A stretch of DNA of 10,746 nt from an uncultured Bacteroidota bacterium (lineage in GTDB: Bacteria; Bacteroidota; Bacteroidia; NS11-12g; UBA955): contig CAIRMY010000275.1 of assembly GCA_903879775.1 (NCBI GenBank), forward strand, positions 1 to 10,746, given 5' to 3'. The first letter of the stretch is position 1. Each line of letters begins with the position of its first letter. Below, piece after piece: positions 1-6,943 of the stretch. A program made the translations under genes and the position numbers. The notes below the pieces were generated by a model. It saw only the letters and a list, made by a program, of their open reading frames with translations, did no database searches and was not told the origin of the DNA.

Positions 1-12
1 AAAATCATTTAA

Positions 13-1011
13 ATGAAAATTGCAGATTTATTACAAGAAAGAATTGTAATTATTGATGGCGCCATGGGCACCATGATACAGAAATATAAATTTTCGGAAG
101 AAGATTATCGCGGAAGTCGGTTTTCAAATTACGCGCATCCTTTAAAAGGAAATAACGACTTATTGGTTTTGACGCAACCACAAATTATCACGGCCATTCA
201 CAAAGAATTTTTAATGGCAGGCAGTGATATTTTGGAAACAAATACTTTCAATGCGAATGTGATTTCAATGGCCGATTATCATATGGAATCTTTGGTTTCA
301 GAATTGAATTTAGAAGCGGTTAAATTGGCAAAAAAAGCCGTTGTAGAATATCAATCAGAAGTTGAGAATAGACCAATTTTCATTGCTGGCGCAATAGGTC
401 CTACCAATAAAACAGCTAGCTTAAGTCCCGATGTTAACAATCCTGGATATAGGGCTGTAAGCTTCGATGACTTGGTGGCATGCTATACAGAACAAGCAAT
501 TGCTTTAATTGAGGCCGGTGTAGATATATTGCTCATTGAAACTGTGTTTGATACTTTAAATTGTAAAGCGGCTTTATTTGCCGTGAATACGATTAAAGAG
601 GAGAGGGGAATTGACATCCCTGTGATGGTGAGTGGAACCATTACAGATAATTCTGGAAGGACATTGAGCGGACAAACGCCAGAAGCCTTCTGGAATAGCG
701 TTTCACATGGTGAATTGTTGAGTGTTGGCTTTAATTGTGCACTTGGTGCCGATCAAATGCGTCAGTACATTGCAGAATTGTCTCATGTTTCAACCATCAA
801 TGTAAGTTGTTACCCGAATGCTGGTTTGCCAAATGAATTTGGTGAATATGACGATACACCAGAGGGAATGAGTGCAATTATTTCTGAATGGTGTAAGAAT
901 GGATGGATAAATATTGTTGGTGGATGCTGTGGCACAACCCCCGAACACATTCGCGCAATTGCTGATTCGTGCAAGAAGTATTCTCCAAGACCTTTGCCAA
1001 TTGTTGCTTAA
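13..1011 (+). CDS. metH: Homocysteine S-methyltransferase module of split methionine synthase (MetH N-terminal part)
   Basis: A 332-residue cytoplasmic protein that looks like the homocysteine-binding first domain of cobalamin-dependent methionine synthase. It would activate homocysteine through zinc for methyl transfer from methylcobalamin. Seen in the sequence: DGAMGTMIQ at residues 15-23, ETNTF at 75-79, the GPTNKTASLSPD stretch at 129-140, and the three zinc-ligand cysteines, Cys242 in FNC and Cys305/Cys306 in GGCCGT. The ATG is preceded directly by an in-frame TAA (10-12), so it is the earliest possible Met start. The protein ends just after the GGCCGT motif. It therefore lacks the folate-binding, cobalamin-binding and reactivation domains of full-length MetH (about 1200 residues). 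Many Bacteroidota carry MetH as two polypeptides (family knowledge), so I read this as a natural split and not a truncation. The next gene is not the other half, which must lie upstream or elsewhere. Confidence 0.9.
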   Translation: MKIADLLQERIVIIDGAMGTMIQKYKFSEEDYRGSRFSNYAHPLKGNNDLLVLTQPQIITAIHKEFLMAGSDILETNTFNANVISMADYHMESLVSELNLEAVKLAKKAVVEYQSEVENRPIFIAGAIGPTNKTASLSPDVNNPGYRAVSFDDLVACYTEQAIALIEAGVDILLIETVFDTLNCKAALFAVNTIKEERGIDIPVMVSGTITDNSGRTLSGQTPEAFWNSVSHGELLSVGFNCALGADQMRQYIAELSHVSTINVSCYPNAGLPNEFGEYDDTPEGMSAIISEWCKNGWINIVGGCCGTTPEHIRAIADSCKKYSPRPLPIVA

Positions 1012-1059
1012 GTGTAATGTTGACACTTGTAAAAATGATTTTTTTATAAAAAAACTACG

Positions 1060-1067
1060 TATCTTTG
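1060..1067 (+). promoter_or_regulatory. Bacteroidota-type -7 promoter box for leucine dehydrogenase
   Basis: TATCTTTG matches the Bacteroidota -7 consensus TAnnTTTG exactly and lies 14 bases before the leucine dehydrogenase ATG at 1082. No clear TTTG -33 element is present at the expected spacing of about 20 bases; the upstream DNA is only A/T-rich. Transcription would start a few bases after the box, leaving a leader of roughly ten bases. Its place in a 70-base gap after metH suggests that ldh has its own promoter. Confidence 0.7.
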
Positions 1068-1081
1068 CACCCAGAAAATCA

Positions 1082-2185
1082 ATGGCAGAAATTCAAACTC
1101 AAAATGTCCCTGTAACTACATTTGACTTGTTTGCAGGTTTAGAGACAACACAACACGAGCAAATCGTATTTTGTCAAGATCACGCTACTGGCTTAAAAGC
1201 CATTATTGCGATCCACAATACCGTTTTAGGCCCAGGCTTGGGTGGAACGCGAATGTGGTATTATGCTCATGAAAAAGATGCGGTTAGAGATGCGTTGAGA
1301 TTGTCTCGAGGAATGACATACAAAGCTTCAGTGGCTGGTTTAAACTTAGGCGGAGCGAAAGCCGTAATTATTGGCGATCCTAAAACAATGAAGAGCGAAC
1401 CTCTAATGAGAAAATTTGGTCGTTTTGTAGAAAACTTAAACGGAAAATATATCACAGCGGAAGACGTGGGAACAACAACTCGCGACATGGAATACGTGAA
1501 TATGGAAACTGATCACGTGGTTGGTTTACCTGAAAGTATGGGTGGTGGCGGAGATCCTTCTCCAGTGACTGCTTATGGTGTATATATGGGAATCAAATCT
1601 TCAGCAAAACAAGCCTACGGTAACGATAGCCTTTCTGGTAAGAGCGTTTCTGTTATGGGCATTGGTAAAGTTGGAATGCATTTGTGCGAATATTTACATA
1701 AAGAAGGTGTGAAACTTTACGTTGCCGATATCAATGAAAGTGCATTGAAATATGCTGCTGATCATTTTGGTGCAATTGTGGTTTCTGCTGATGATATGTT
1801 AAGTCTTGAAGTCGATATTTTTGCTCCTTGTGCTTTAGGTGCTATTTTAAACGATAACACTTTGCCTAAACTCAAATGTCAAATCATTGCAGGTGCGGCA
1901 AATAACCAGTTGGAAGATGAAAATATCCACGGTAATATCTTAAGAGAAAAAGGAATTATTTATGCGCCTGATTTTGTAATCAATGCAGGTGGATTAATTA
2001 ACGTTTACAGTGAATACAACGGTTATGTGAGAGAGCAAGCAATGAGTCAAACTGAAAATATCTACAATACAATTTTAGATATCTATAAGATGGCTGATGC
2101 TCACAATTTAAACAACCAACAAGCTGCAATTAAACTTGCTGAAAAACGAATCAAAGATATGATGTTGGTTCACAGCACTTTTTAA
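1082..2185 (+). CDS. ldh: Leucine dehydrogenase (Glu/Leu/Phe/Val dehydrogenase family)
   Basis: A 367-residue NAD-dependent amino acid dehydrogenase, likely converting leucine, valine and isoleucine reversibly to their 2-oxo acids plus ammonia in the cytoplasm. Seen: the glycine-rich GPGLGGTRMW near residues 50-59; Lys81 in MTYK and Lys93 in GGAK, spaced 12 apart like the substrate-binding and catalytic lysines of Bacillus leucine dehydrogenases; Asp128 in EDVGT; the Rossmann motif GIGKVG at 193-198; and Asp216 at the end of the second strand, which favours NAD over NADP. The length is normal for the family. I chose ATG 1082 because family members begin near here and the promoter box at 1060-1067 lies just upstream. 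The frame is open back to 914, but that extension would run through the promoter and overlap metH. The gene ends before a strong terminator. Substrate choice among leucine, valine and phenylalanine cannot be fixed from sequence alone. Confidence 0.93.
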   Translation: MAEIQTQNVPVTTFDLFAGLETTQHEQIVFCQDHATGLKAIIAIHNTVLGPGLGGTRMWYYAHEKDAVRDALRLSRGMTYKASVAGLNLGGAKAVIIGDPKTMKSEPLMRKFGRFVENLNGKYITAEDVGTTTRDMEYVNMETDHVVGLPESMGGGGDPSPVTAYGVYMGIKSSAKQAYGNDSLSGKSVSVMGIGKVGMHLCEYLHKEGVKLYVADINESALKYAADHFGAIVVSADDMLSLEVDIFAPCALGAILNDNTLPKLKCQIIAGAANNQLEDENIHGNILREKGIIYAPDFVINAGGLINVYSEYNGYVREQAMSQTENIYNTILDIYKMADAHNLNNQQAAIKLAEKRIKDMMLVHSTF

Positions 2186-2208
2186 CATTTAACAATTTTA
2201 TAAAATTT

Positions 2209-2246
2209 ATAATAGAAATGCCGGCGAAAGCCGGCATTTCTATTAT
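2209..2246 (+). terminator. Rho-independent terminator of leucine dehydrogenase
   Basis: A perfect 17-bp inverted repeat: left arm 2209-2225, GAAA loop 2226-2229, right arm 2230-2246. The core is GCCGGC and a short T run (2246-2249) follows. It begins 24 bases after the ldh stop codon. The GNRA-type tetraloop and perfect pairing make it a strong hairpin. It ends only nine bases before the next start codon, so it could also affect expression of the downstream membrane-protein gene. Confidence 0.85.
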
Positions 2247-2251
2247 TTTCG
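2244..2251 (+). promoter_or_regulatory. Possible -7 promoter box overlapping the foot of the ldh terminator
   Basis: TATTTTCG differs from TAnnTTTG by one base and lies four bases before the ATG of the downstream membrane protein. No -33 element is visible, because the expected position falls inside the terminator stem. If it is used, transcription would start at or next to the ATG, giving a leaderless message that escapes the terminator. TATATTCG before pntAA carries the same one-base variant, which gives slight support. This is a tentative call. Confidence 0.3.
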
Positions 2252-2255
2252 CCTT

Positions 2256-3740
2256 ATGTTTTTCAATAAGTTAACGGTTCATCGAAATAGCAATGCTGCA
2301 ATTTTAGCAATTGCTGCGGTGGCTATCACTTATTTTTATATTTGGATCACTGCCCAAAATCCTGCAGGCGGTCAAGATAGTTGGAATCACTTTCTATATG
2401 CCCGATGGGCATATCAAAATCCTAAATTACTCTTGGATCAATGGGGAAAGCCGTTTTTTACACTTATTGCATTGCCTTTTGCTCCTTTTGGATTGAATGG
2501 AGTTTATTTATTGAACTTCATGGCAACGCTAGGTACTGCATGGATCTGTTATTTAACAGGTAGGAAGTTAGCCATGAGAAATCCTTGGTTGTTAATCTTT
2601 TTGTTTGGTTGGCAACCCATTGTATTTGCAAACGTACACTCGTCGCTCACAGAGCCAACAAATGCATTGGTTCTCATTTTTATATGCTACCTGTTTGTAT
2701 CCCATAAATTTATTGCAGCTACTTTTTTTGCTTCTTTTTTACCTTTGGTGAGATCTGAAGGTTTGATATTGCTTATTTCAATCATTCCATTTTTGTTGGT
2801 TAGAGGACAATGGAAATTGCTGCCATTATTGTTTTCAGGGACAATCGTATTTGCAATTTTTGCGGCAATTGTAAGTGGCGAATTGACATATTTCTTTTAT
2901 CATAATCCATACATCAATCATGAGTTGCATGGTCGGTTCGATCCAGGAAGTGGTTCATTGTTTCACTATGTAAGAGCTCAAAGAGAAATCACGGGAATTA
3001 TCATAACATCATTGATCATCATTTCAATATTCATTGTTTTTTATTATGTTGTTTTAAGGGTTAAAAAGAAAACTCCAAATGAGATGAGTCAATACATGTT
3101 GTGGTTGTTTCTTCCGTTGTTTAGCTCGTTTTTTTTAGCCCATACTTTTATTTGGTATACCGGAACAATGGGTTCACACGGATTGATTCGGGTTTTTGTT
3201 GTTGTGGCACCTATCGCCGCAATTCTTGCTCAATTTGCTTTAGATCGATTGATGTCATATAATATCCGTAGGGTCAATCAAAGTTTAAAGTTTGTTTTAA
3301 TTTCTGTAATGTTTTTCTTAGCTTTTAGTGGATCCAAATTCCCATATCCATGGAAAAACGAACCCCCAATATTAGAATATCCTGGAATGCCACAAATTCG
3401 AGGTGCACTTGCGTTCATACAAAAAGAGAATTTAAGTCAACATATTCTCATCCATCAAATACCAGAATTAGATGTTGATCTAGATATCTTGAATGGCCAT
3501 TTTGCAAAAGATCCATCGAAAGCTAAATCTTTTTATTTGTGGAGTATCGATAAAAGGCCCGGAAAAGATTGGATGCCAGATTCTTCTGTTGTTATTTGGG
3601 ACAATTTTCATGGTCGCCGCGACGCACCTATGTCCCTCCAAGAAATGCGAAATTTAAAACAATACAAGGAACTAAAGTATTTCCCGAGCCTTGTAGATAC
3701 AATATACGACGTGAGGTTGTTTTTAAAGTTAAAGCAATAA
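2256..3740 (+). CDS. Polytopic membrane protein, probable GT-C type glycosyltransferase
   Basis: A 494-residue inner-membrane protein with about ten or more hydrophobic segments, at roughly residues 13-33, 66-80, 83-101, 110-125, 135-150, 152-182 (probably two), 186-207, 246-267, 279-300, 308-327 and 343-358. A soluble tail of about 130 residues follows. The first loop after TM1 carries GGQDSWNHF with Asp41. A later loop has SSLTEP near 129-134, and RSEGL lies at 166-170. This layout (an acidic residue in the first external loop, then a TEP-like motif and a RSEGL-like motif) recalls GT-C fold enzymes of the GT39/ArnT kind, which move sugars from polyprenyl-phosphate donors to periplasmic acceptors. 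The C-terminal domain would then be periplasmic. Donor and acceptor cannot be read from the sequence. The ATG lies nine bases after the ldh terminator with no Shine-Dalgarno sequence. The stop codon abuts the stop of convergent recJ. Membrane nature is certain; the enzyme class is an inference from motifs. Confidence 0.75.
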   Translation: MFFNKLTVHRNSNAAILAIAAVAITYFYIWITAQNPAGGQDSWNHFLYARWAYQNPKLLLDQWGKPFFTLIALPFAPFGLNGVYLLNFMATLGTAWICYLTGRKLAMRNPWLLIFLFGWQPIVFANVHSSLTEPTNALVLIFICYLFVSHKFIAATFFASFLPLVRSEGLILLISIIPFLLVRGQWKLLPLLFSGTIVFAIFAAIVSGELTYFFYHNPYINHELHGRFDPGSGSLFHYVRAQREITGIIITSLIIISIFIVFYYVVLRVKKKTPNEMSQYMLWLFLPLFSSFFLAHTFIWYTGTMGSHGLIRVFVVVAPIAAILAQFALDRLMSYNIRRVNQSLKFVLISVMFFLAFSGSKFPYPWKNEPPILEYPGMPQIRGALAFIQKENLSQHILIHQIPELDVDLDILNGHFAKDPSKAKSFYLWSIDKRPGKDWMPDSSVVIWDNFHGRRDAPMSLQEMRNLKQYKELKYFPSLVDTIYDVRLFLKLKQ

Positions 3741-5438
3741 TTAAGGCTTGATATCTCGAAGTCTTAACTGCACTGAAACCCTACCATTGTAATTATTTTC
3801 TTCAATACAATAACACGCATTGAAAATGTTTCCATTTGAAACGGTGTGAAAATGTTCAGCAAGTCCGAAACCAATTGCATCAAAAGTATGTCTGGTATTT
3901 CCTGAAAGTTGCAATTTCAAATGTTTATCTTTCAATACTCTAGCGGTATTTTGAGCTTTTACATTTGTTGTTTTAAAAATTGGAACAGTATTCCCAGGGC
4001 CAAATGGAGCCATTTGTGCAATCAAACTCATCATTTTATCGTTGATTTCATGTAATTGTAATTCTAAATCATATTCAACTTCAGGAACCAAAGAGCTTTC
4101 GGTAATGGTATTTGCCACAACATTTTCAAATGCTTCTGCAAATGCTTCAAAATTTTCAAGTTTTACGCTTAACCCTGCGGCATATTTATGTCCTCCAAAC
4201 TGATCTACATATTGAGAACATGATTGAATGGCCTCATGGATATCGAAGTTTTTAACACTCCTTGCCGAACCTGTATAAATTCCATCATTTAATGAAAATA
4301 TGATGGTAGGTTTATAGAATTGCTCAACCATTCTGCTAGCCACAATTCCAACAACACCTTTGTGCCAATCTTCACCTCTGAGCACAATGCTATTGCGATC
4401 GAGTAAACCATTGGTATTTTCTACCATGTTAATGGCTTCTTTTGTAATATCGGTATCAAGTTCTTTGCGCTCATCGTTTCTATCATTTAAGATACGAGAC
4501 AATTGTCGGGCTGTTGAATAATCTTGTTCAATTAAAACTTTAACAGCGGATTTTGCATCAGCAATTCTGCCAGCGGCATTGATTTTAGGTCCAATTCCAA
4601 AAATAATATCTTGAATCGAATATTTGCTCTTAGCAACGGTTCCATCGAGTAATGATTGAAGTCCAATTGATGGATTTTCATTCAATTTTTTCAAACCAAA
4701 ATAGGCAAGAATTCTATTTTCTCCACGCATATCGACTAAGTCGGATGCGATACTTACAGCAACTAAGTCGATATATTCTAAGATTTTTTCTTCTGAAAAT
4801 CCTTCTTTTTTAGAATATGCTTGAATGAGTTTAAACCCAATTCCAGCTCCTGAAAGTTCTTTATAAGGGTAGGTGCAATCAAATCTTTTAGGATTTAATA
4901 TTGCTTTGGCTTTTGGAAGGGTTTCACCAGGAAGGTGATGGTCGCAAATGATAAAATCGATGCCTTTAGAATTTGCATAATCAATGAGTTCATTGGAGCG
5001 AATTCCGCAGTCTAGTGCTATAATGAGGGAAATGTTATTTTCTGCAGCAAAATCGATACCAATTCTGCTAATTCCATAACCTTCCTTGTAGCGGTCTGGA
5101 ATATAGTATTCAATATTTTGATTGAGTGTTTTAAAATACGAATAAACAATACTCACGGCTGTGGTGCCATCTACATCATAGTCGCCATAAACCATCATTT
5201 TTTCTTGGTTTTGGAGGGCTATTTTAATTCGAGAGTAGGCAATATCCATGTCTTTCATCAAGAATGGATCGTGTAAATCTGCTAAACTGGGCCTGAAAAA
5301 TTGTTTTGCTTTTTCAAAAGTATCTATTTCACGCTGAACCAAGATGGATGCAATATGTTGAGAAACATTGATTTCTTGCGATAGACGGGCAACAATTTCG
5401 AGATTTGGTAAGGGTTTTGCGCTCCATCTATTTTCCAT
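3741..5438 (-). CDS. recJ: Single-stranded-DNA-specific exonuclease RecJ
   Basis: A 565-residue DHH-superfamily 5'-3' exonuclease acting on single-stranded DNA in RecF-pathway recombination, mismatch repair and base excision repair. The metal-binding motifs are intact: DYDVDG at 86-91, ALDCG with Asp143, CDHH at 165-168, and SGAGIGFK at 196-203 with Asp233 further on. The DHHA1 part carries GPKINAAGRI at 283-292, SARSV at 391-395 and GGHKYAAG at 415-422. A C-terminal OB-like region follows, with PFGPGN at 478-483. The length is normal for the family. The start is the ATG at 5438; family members begin with a similar basic KPLP stretch close to the N-terminus. It is divergent from the T9SS cargo gene across 74 bases and convergent with the membrane-protein gene with no spacer. 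All expected residues are present, so I expect an active enzyme. Confidence 0.96.
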   Translation of the reverse strand: MENRWSAKPLPNLEIVARLSQEINVSQHIASILVQREIDTFEKAKQFFRPSLADLHDPFLMKDMDIAYSRIKIALQNQEKMMVYGDYDVDGTTAVSIVYSYFKTLNQNIEYYIPDRYKEGYGISRIGIDFAAENNISLIIALDCGIRSNELIDYANSKGIDFIICDHHLPGETLPKAKAILNPKRFDCTYPYKELSGAGIGFKLIQAYSKKEGFSEEKILEYIDLVAVSIASDLVDMRGENRILAYFGLKKLNENPSIGLQSLLDGTVAKSKYSIQDIIFGIGPKINAAGRIADAKSAVKVLIEQDYSTARQLSRILNDRNDERKELDTDITKEAINMVENTNGLLDRNSIVLRGEDWHKGVVGIVASRMVEQFYKPTIIFSLNDGIYTGSARSVKNFDIHEAIQSCSQYVDQFGGHKYAAGLSVKLENFEAFAEAFENVVANTITESSLVPEVEYDLELQLHEINDKMMSLIAQMAPFGPGNTVPIFKTTNVKAQNTARVLKDKHLKLQLSGNTRHTFDAIGFGLAEHFHTVSNGNIFNACYCIEENNYNGRVSVQLRLRDIKP

Positions 5439-5446
5439 ATTATCTG

Positions 5447-5454
5447 CAAAAATC
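5447..5454 (-). promoter_or_regulatory. Possible -7 promoter box for recJ
   Basis: Read on the minus strand, this is GATTTTTG, one mismatch from TAnnTTTG, with eight bases between it and the recJ ATG. No clear -33 element is visible in the A/T-rich divergent region. If it is real, the recJ leader would be only a few bases long. A one-mismatch match in A/T-rich DNA can arise by chance, so confidence is low. Confidence 0.3.
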
Positions 5455-5500
5455 GGTAATTTTTAGTTTATAGAAAAATAATATTAGAAGATTTTTTTAC

Positions 5501-5508
5501 TATATTTG
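5501..5508 (+). promoter_or_regulatory. Bacteroidota-type -7 promoter box for the T9SS cargo gene
   Basis: TATATTTG is an exact match to TAnnTTTG and ends four bases before the ATG at 5513. With the usual distance from box to transcription start, the message would begin at or within a base or two of the start codon and would be essentially leaderless. No convincing -33 TTTG is present at about 20 bases upstream. Confidence 0.6.
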
Positions 5509-5512
5509 TTAT

Positions 5513-6835
5513 ATGCGAAAAATTCAATGTTTCATTTTAGCAATTTTGGTAGTCTCTTTTCATGGACTAACCGCTCAAATTACAATAACATCTGCATCGA
5601 TGCCAGCAGCAAACGATACCATTCGTTATTCAACGGCTTCTCCTGCAGGAATAGGAACTTCTTGGAAAACCAAGGGGGGGAATCAAACTTGGGATTTTTC
5701 AACTTTAACTTCAACAGGACAAGCATTAAATGAATACAAAAGCGCAAATAAAACTCCTTACGCTTTTTACTTCTTCGGTCAAATTGGTCAAAAAACTGCC
5801 GATAGCTTAGGTGGAGGTCCATTCTTGTTTAAAAATATTTATTCTTTTTATTCGAAATCAACAACGGTTTTTAAAGCTGAAGGATTAGGATATACAATTT
5901 CAGGAATTCCATTGGCTTCAATGTACTCTGATGAGGATGAAATTTATCAGTTTCCACTTCAATACAACGACAGTGATGTTTCTAAATTTAGGTTTGTCTT
6001 TTCAATACCTGGTCAAACGTTGTTTACCTTCATTCAAGCAGGAAAAAGAACCAATGTTGTAGATGCTTGGGGTAGCATTAAAACGCCTTATAAAACGTAT
6101 AACGACGCAATCAGAGTATTTACAATTGTAGATGAAGTAGATACATTGGCAACGCAGTTTAGTAAAACACCAATCCCTCGTAAAACAGTGTCGTATAAAT
6201 GGTTGGCTACTTCTGAGAAAATTCCTGTGCTTGAAATCATTGGAACGCTTTCTGCAAACGGTACGTTTACACCTACAATTATCAATTATAGAGACAAATA
6301 TTTAGCGAATACAAACTCAAATGGGATGGTTGCAGATTTTTCTGTTGATAAAGATACTGGAACAGTGGTTGTTGATACTTTTACATTCACCAATACAACT
6401 AAGCCTTTTTCAATTACCAATACATGGACATTTACGCCGAGTATGGGTGTGAAATTTGTAAGTGGAACCAGCGCAACTTCTAGAGATGTTCGTGTGGTTT
6501 TTCAACTTGGTGGCGGATTATATACGGTTAATTTAAAAGCGAGTGCTGGTATCCTTTCGGATGACACAACATATAATGATTTGATTTTTATTGGGTGGGG
6601 ATTAAATAGCCAGGAAATTCATAAAGTTGTGAATTTCTATCCCAATCCGACCAAAGATTTTATCATTTTAGAAGGACAAACATCAGCTAAAAACGCAACT
6701 ATTTTCAACAGCCAAGGACAAGTTGTCAAAATTGGGTTTGTTGAAGATGGTAAAATTGACGTAAGAGATTTATCATCAGGTATTTATTACTTAAAAGTAG
6801 AATCTGGGGTGATTCAGTTCATCAAACAAGATTAA
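5513..6835 (+). CDS. Secreted T9SS cargo protein with PKD-like domain and type A sorting domain, function unknown
   Basis: A 440-residue exported protein. Residues 1-22 form a Sec signal peptide: MRK, a hydrophobic core, then a predicted cut after LTAQ. Residues 23 to about 265 form a domain I cannot assign to a named function; it contains GGNQTWDFSTL at 55-65, and I have the impression that similar WDFS-containing N-terminal regions occur in other Bacteroidota cargo proteins. Residues about 274-347 look like a PKD/Ig-like beta-sandwich (ADFS start, W305TF, GGGLYTVNLKASAG end). Residues about 370-440 are a type A sorting domain: YPNPTKDF at 376-383, a middle FNSQGQVVK, then DLSSGIYYLKV at 419-429 and a short FIKQD tail. 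Such domains direct cargo through the type IX machinery across the outer membrane, where they are cleaved and the protein is released or anchored. The ATG at 5513 gives the complete signal peptide. A run of seven G at 5674-5680 lies early in the gene. No terminator is seen after it. Confidence 0.88.
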   Translation: MRKIQCFILAILVVSFHGLTAQITITSASMPAANDTIRYSTASPAGIGTSWKTKGGNQTWDFSTLTSTGQALNEYKSANKTPYAFYFFGQIGQKTADSLGGGPFLFKNIYSFYSKSTTVFKAEGLGYTISGIPLASMYSDEDEIYQFPLQYNDSDVSKFRFVFSIPGQTLFTFIQAGKRTNVVDAWGSIKTPYKTYNDAIRVFTIVDEVDTLATQFSKTPIPRKTVSYKWLATSEKIPVLEIIGTLSANGTFTPTIINYRDKYLANTNSNGMVADFSVDKDTGTVVVDTFTFTNTTKPFSITNTWTFTPSMGVKFVSGTSATSRDVRVVFQLGGGLYTVNLKASAGILSDDTTYNDLIFIGWGLNSQEIHKVVNFYPNPTKDFIILEGQTSAKNATIFNSQGQVVKIGFVEDGKIDVRDLSSGIYYLKVESGVIQFIKQD

Positions 6836-6883
6836 CAAAAACAAGATCTTCATCTTTATGTTGTTTCAAAATTATCGATTTGC

Positions 6884-6915
6884 GTTGTAAAGTCGGTGGT
6901 TTTCAATTATATTCG
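6884..6915 (+). promoter_or_regulatory. Probable promoter of the pntAA-pntAB-pntB operon
   Basis: A -33-like GTTG at 6884-6887 and a -7-like TATATTCG at 6908-6915 are separated by 20 bases, which fits the TTTG-N19-21-TAnnTTTG layout of Bacteroidota housekeeping promoters with one mismatch in each box. Transcription would start near 6919-6922, about 24 bases before the GTG start of pntAA. It is the only good candidate in the 108-base gap before the operon. Confidence 0.55.
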
Positions 6916-6943
6916 CATCAAATCAATTAATGATTAGAGCTAA

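Noticed and set aside
914..1081. In-frame N-terminal extension of leucine dehydrogenase back to an ATG at 914
   Set aside because: The extra 56 residues overlap metH in another frame, run through the promoter box at 1060-1067, and do not resemble the family N-terminus. ATG 1082 gives the normal length.
5580..5822. Open frame of about 80 codons on the minus strand inside the T9SS cargo gene
   Set aside because: It lies entirely antisense to a well-supported gene with a signal peptide and a sorting domain, and it has no recognisable motif or start signal.
6843..6856. Small inverted repeat AAGAT/ATCTT after the T9SS cargo gene as a terminator
   Set aside because: The stem has only five A/T-rich base pairs and no T run, too weak to call.
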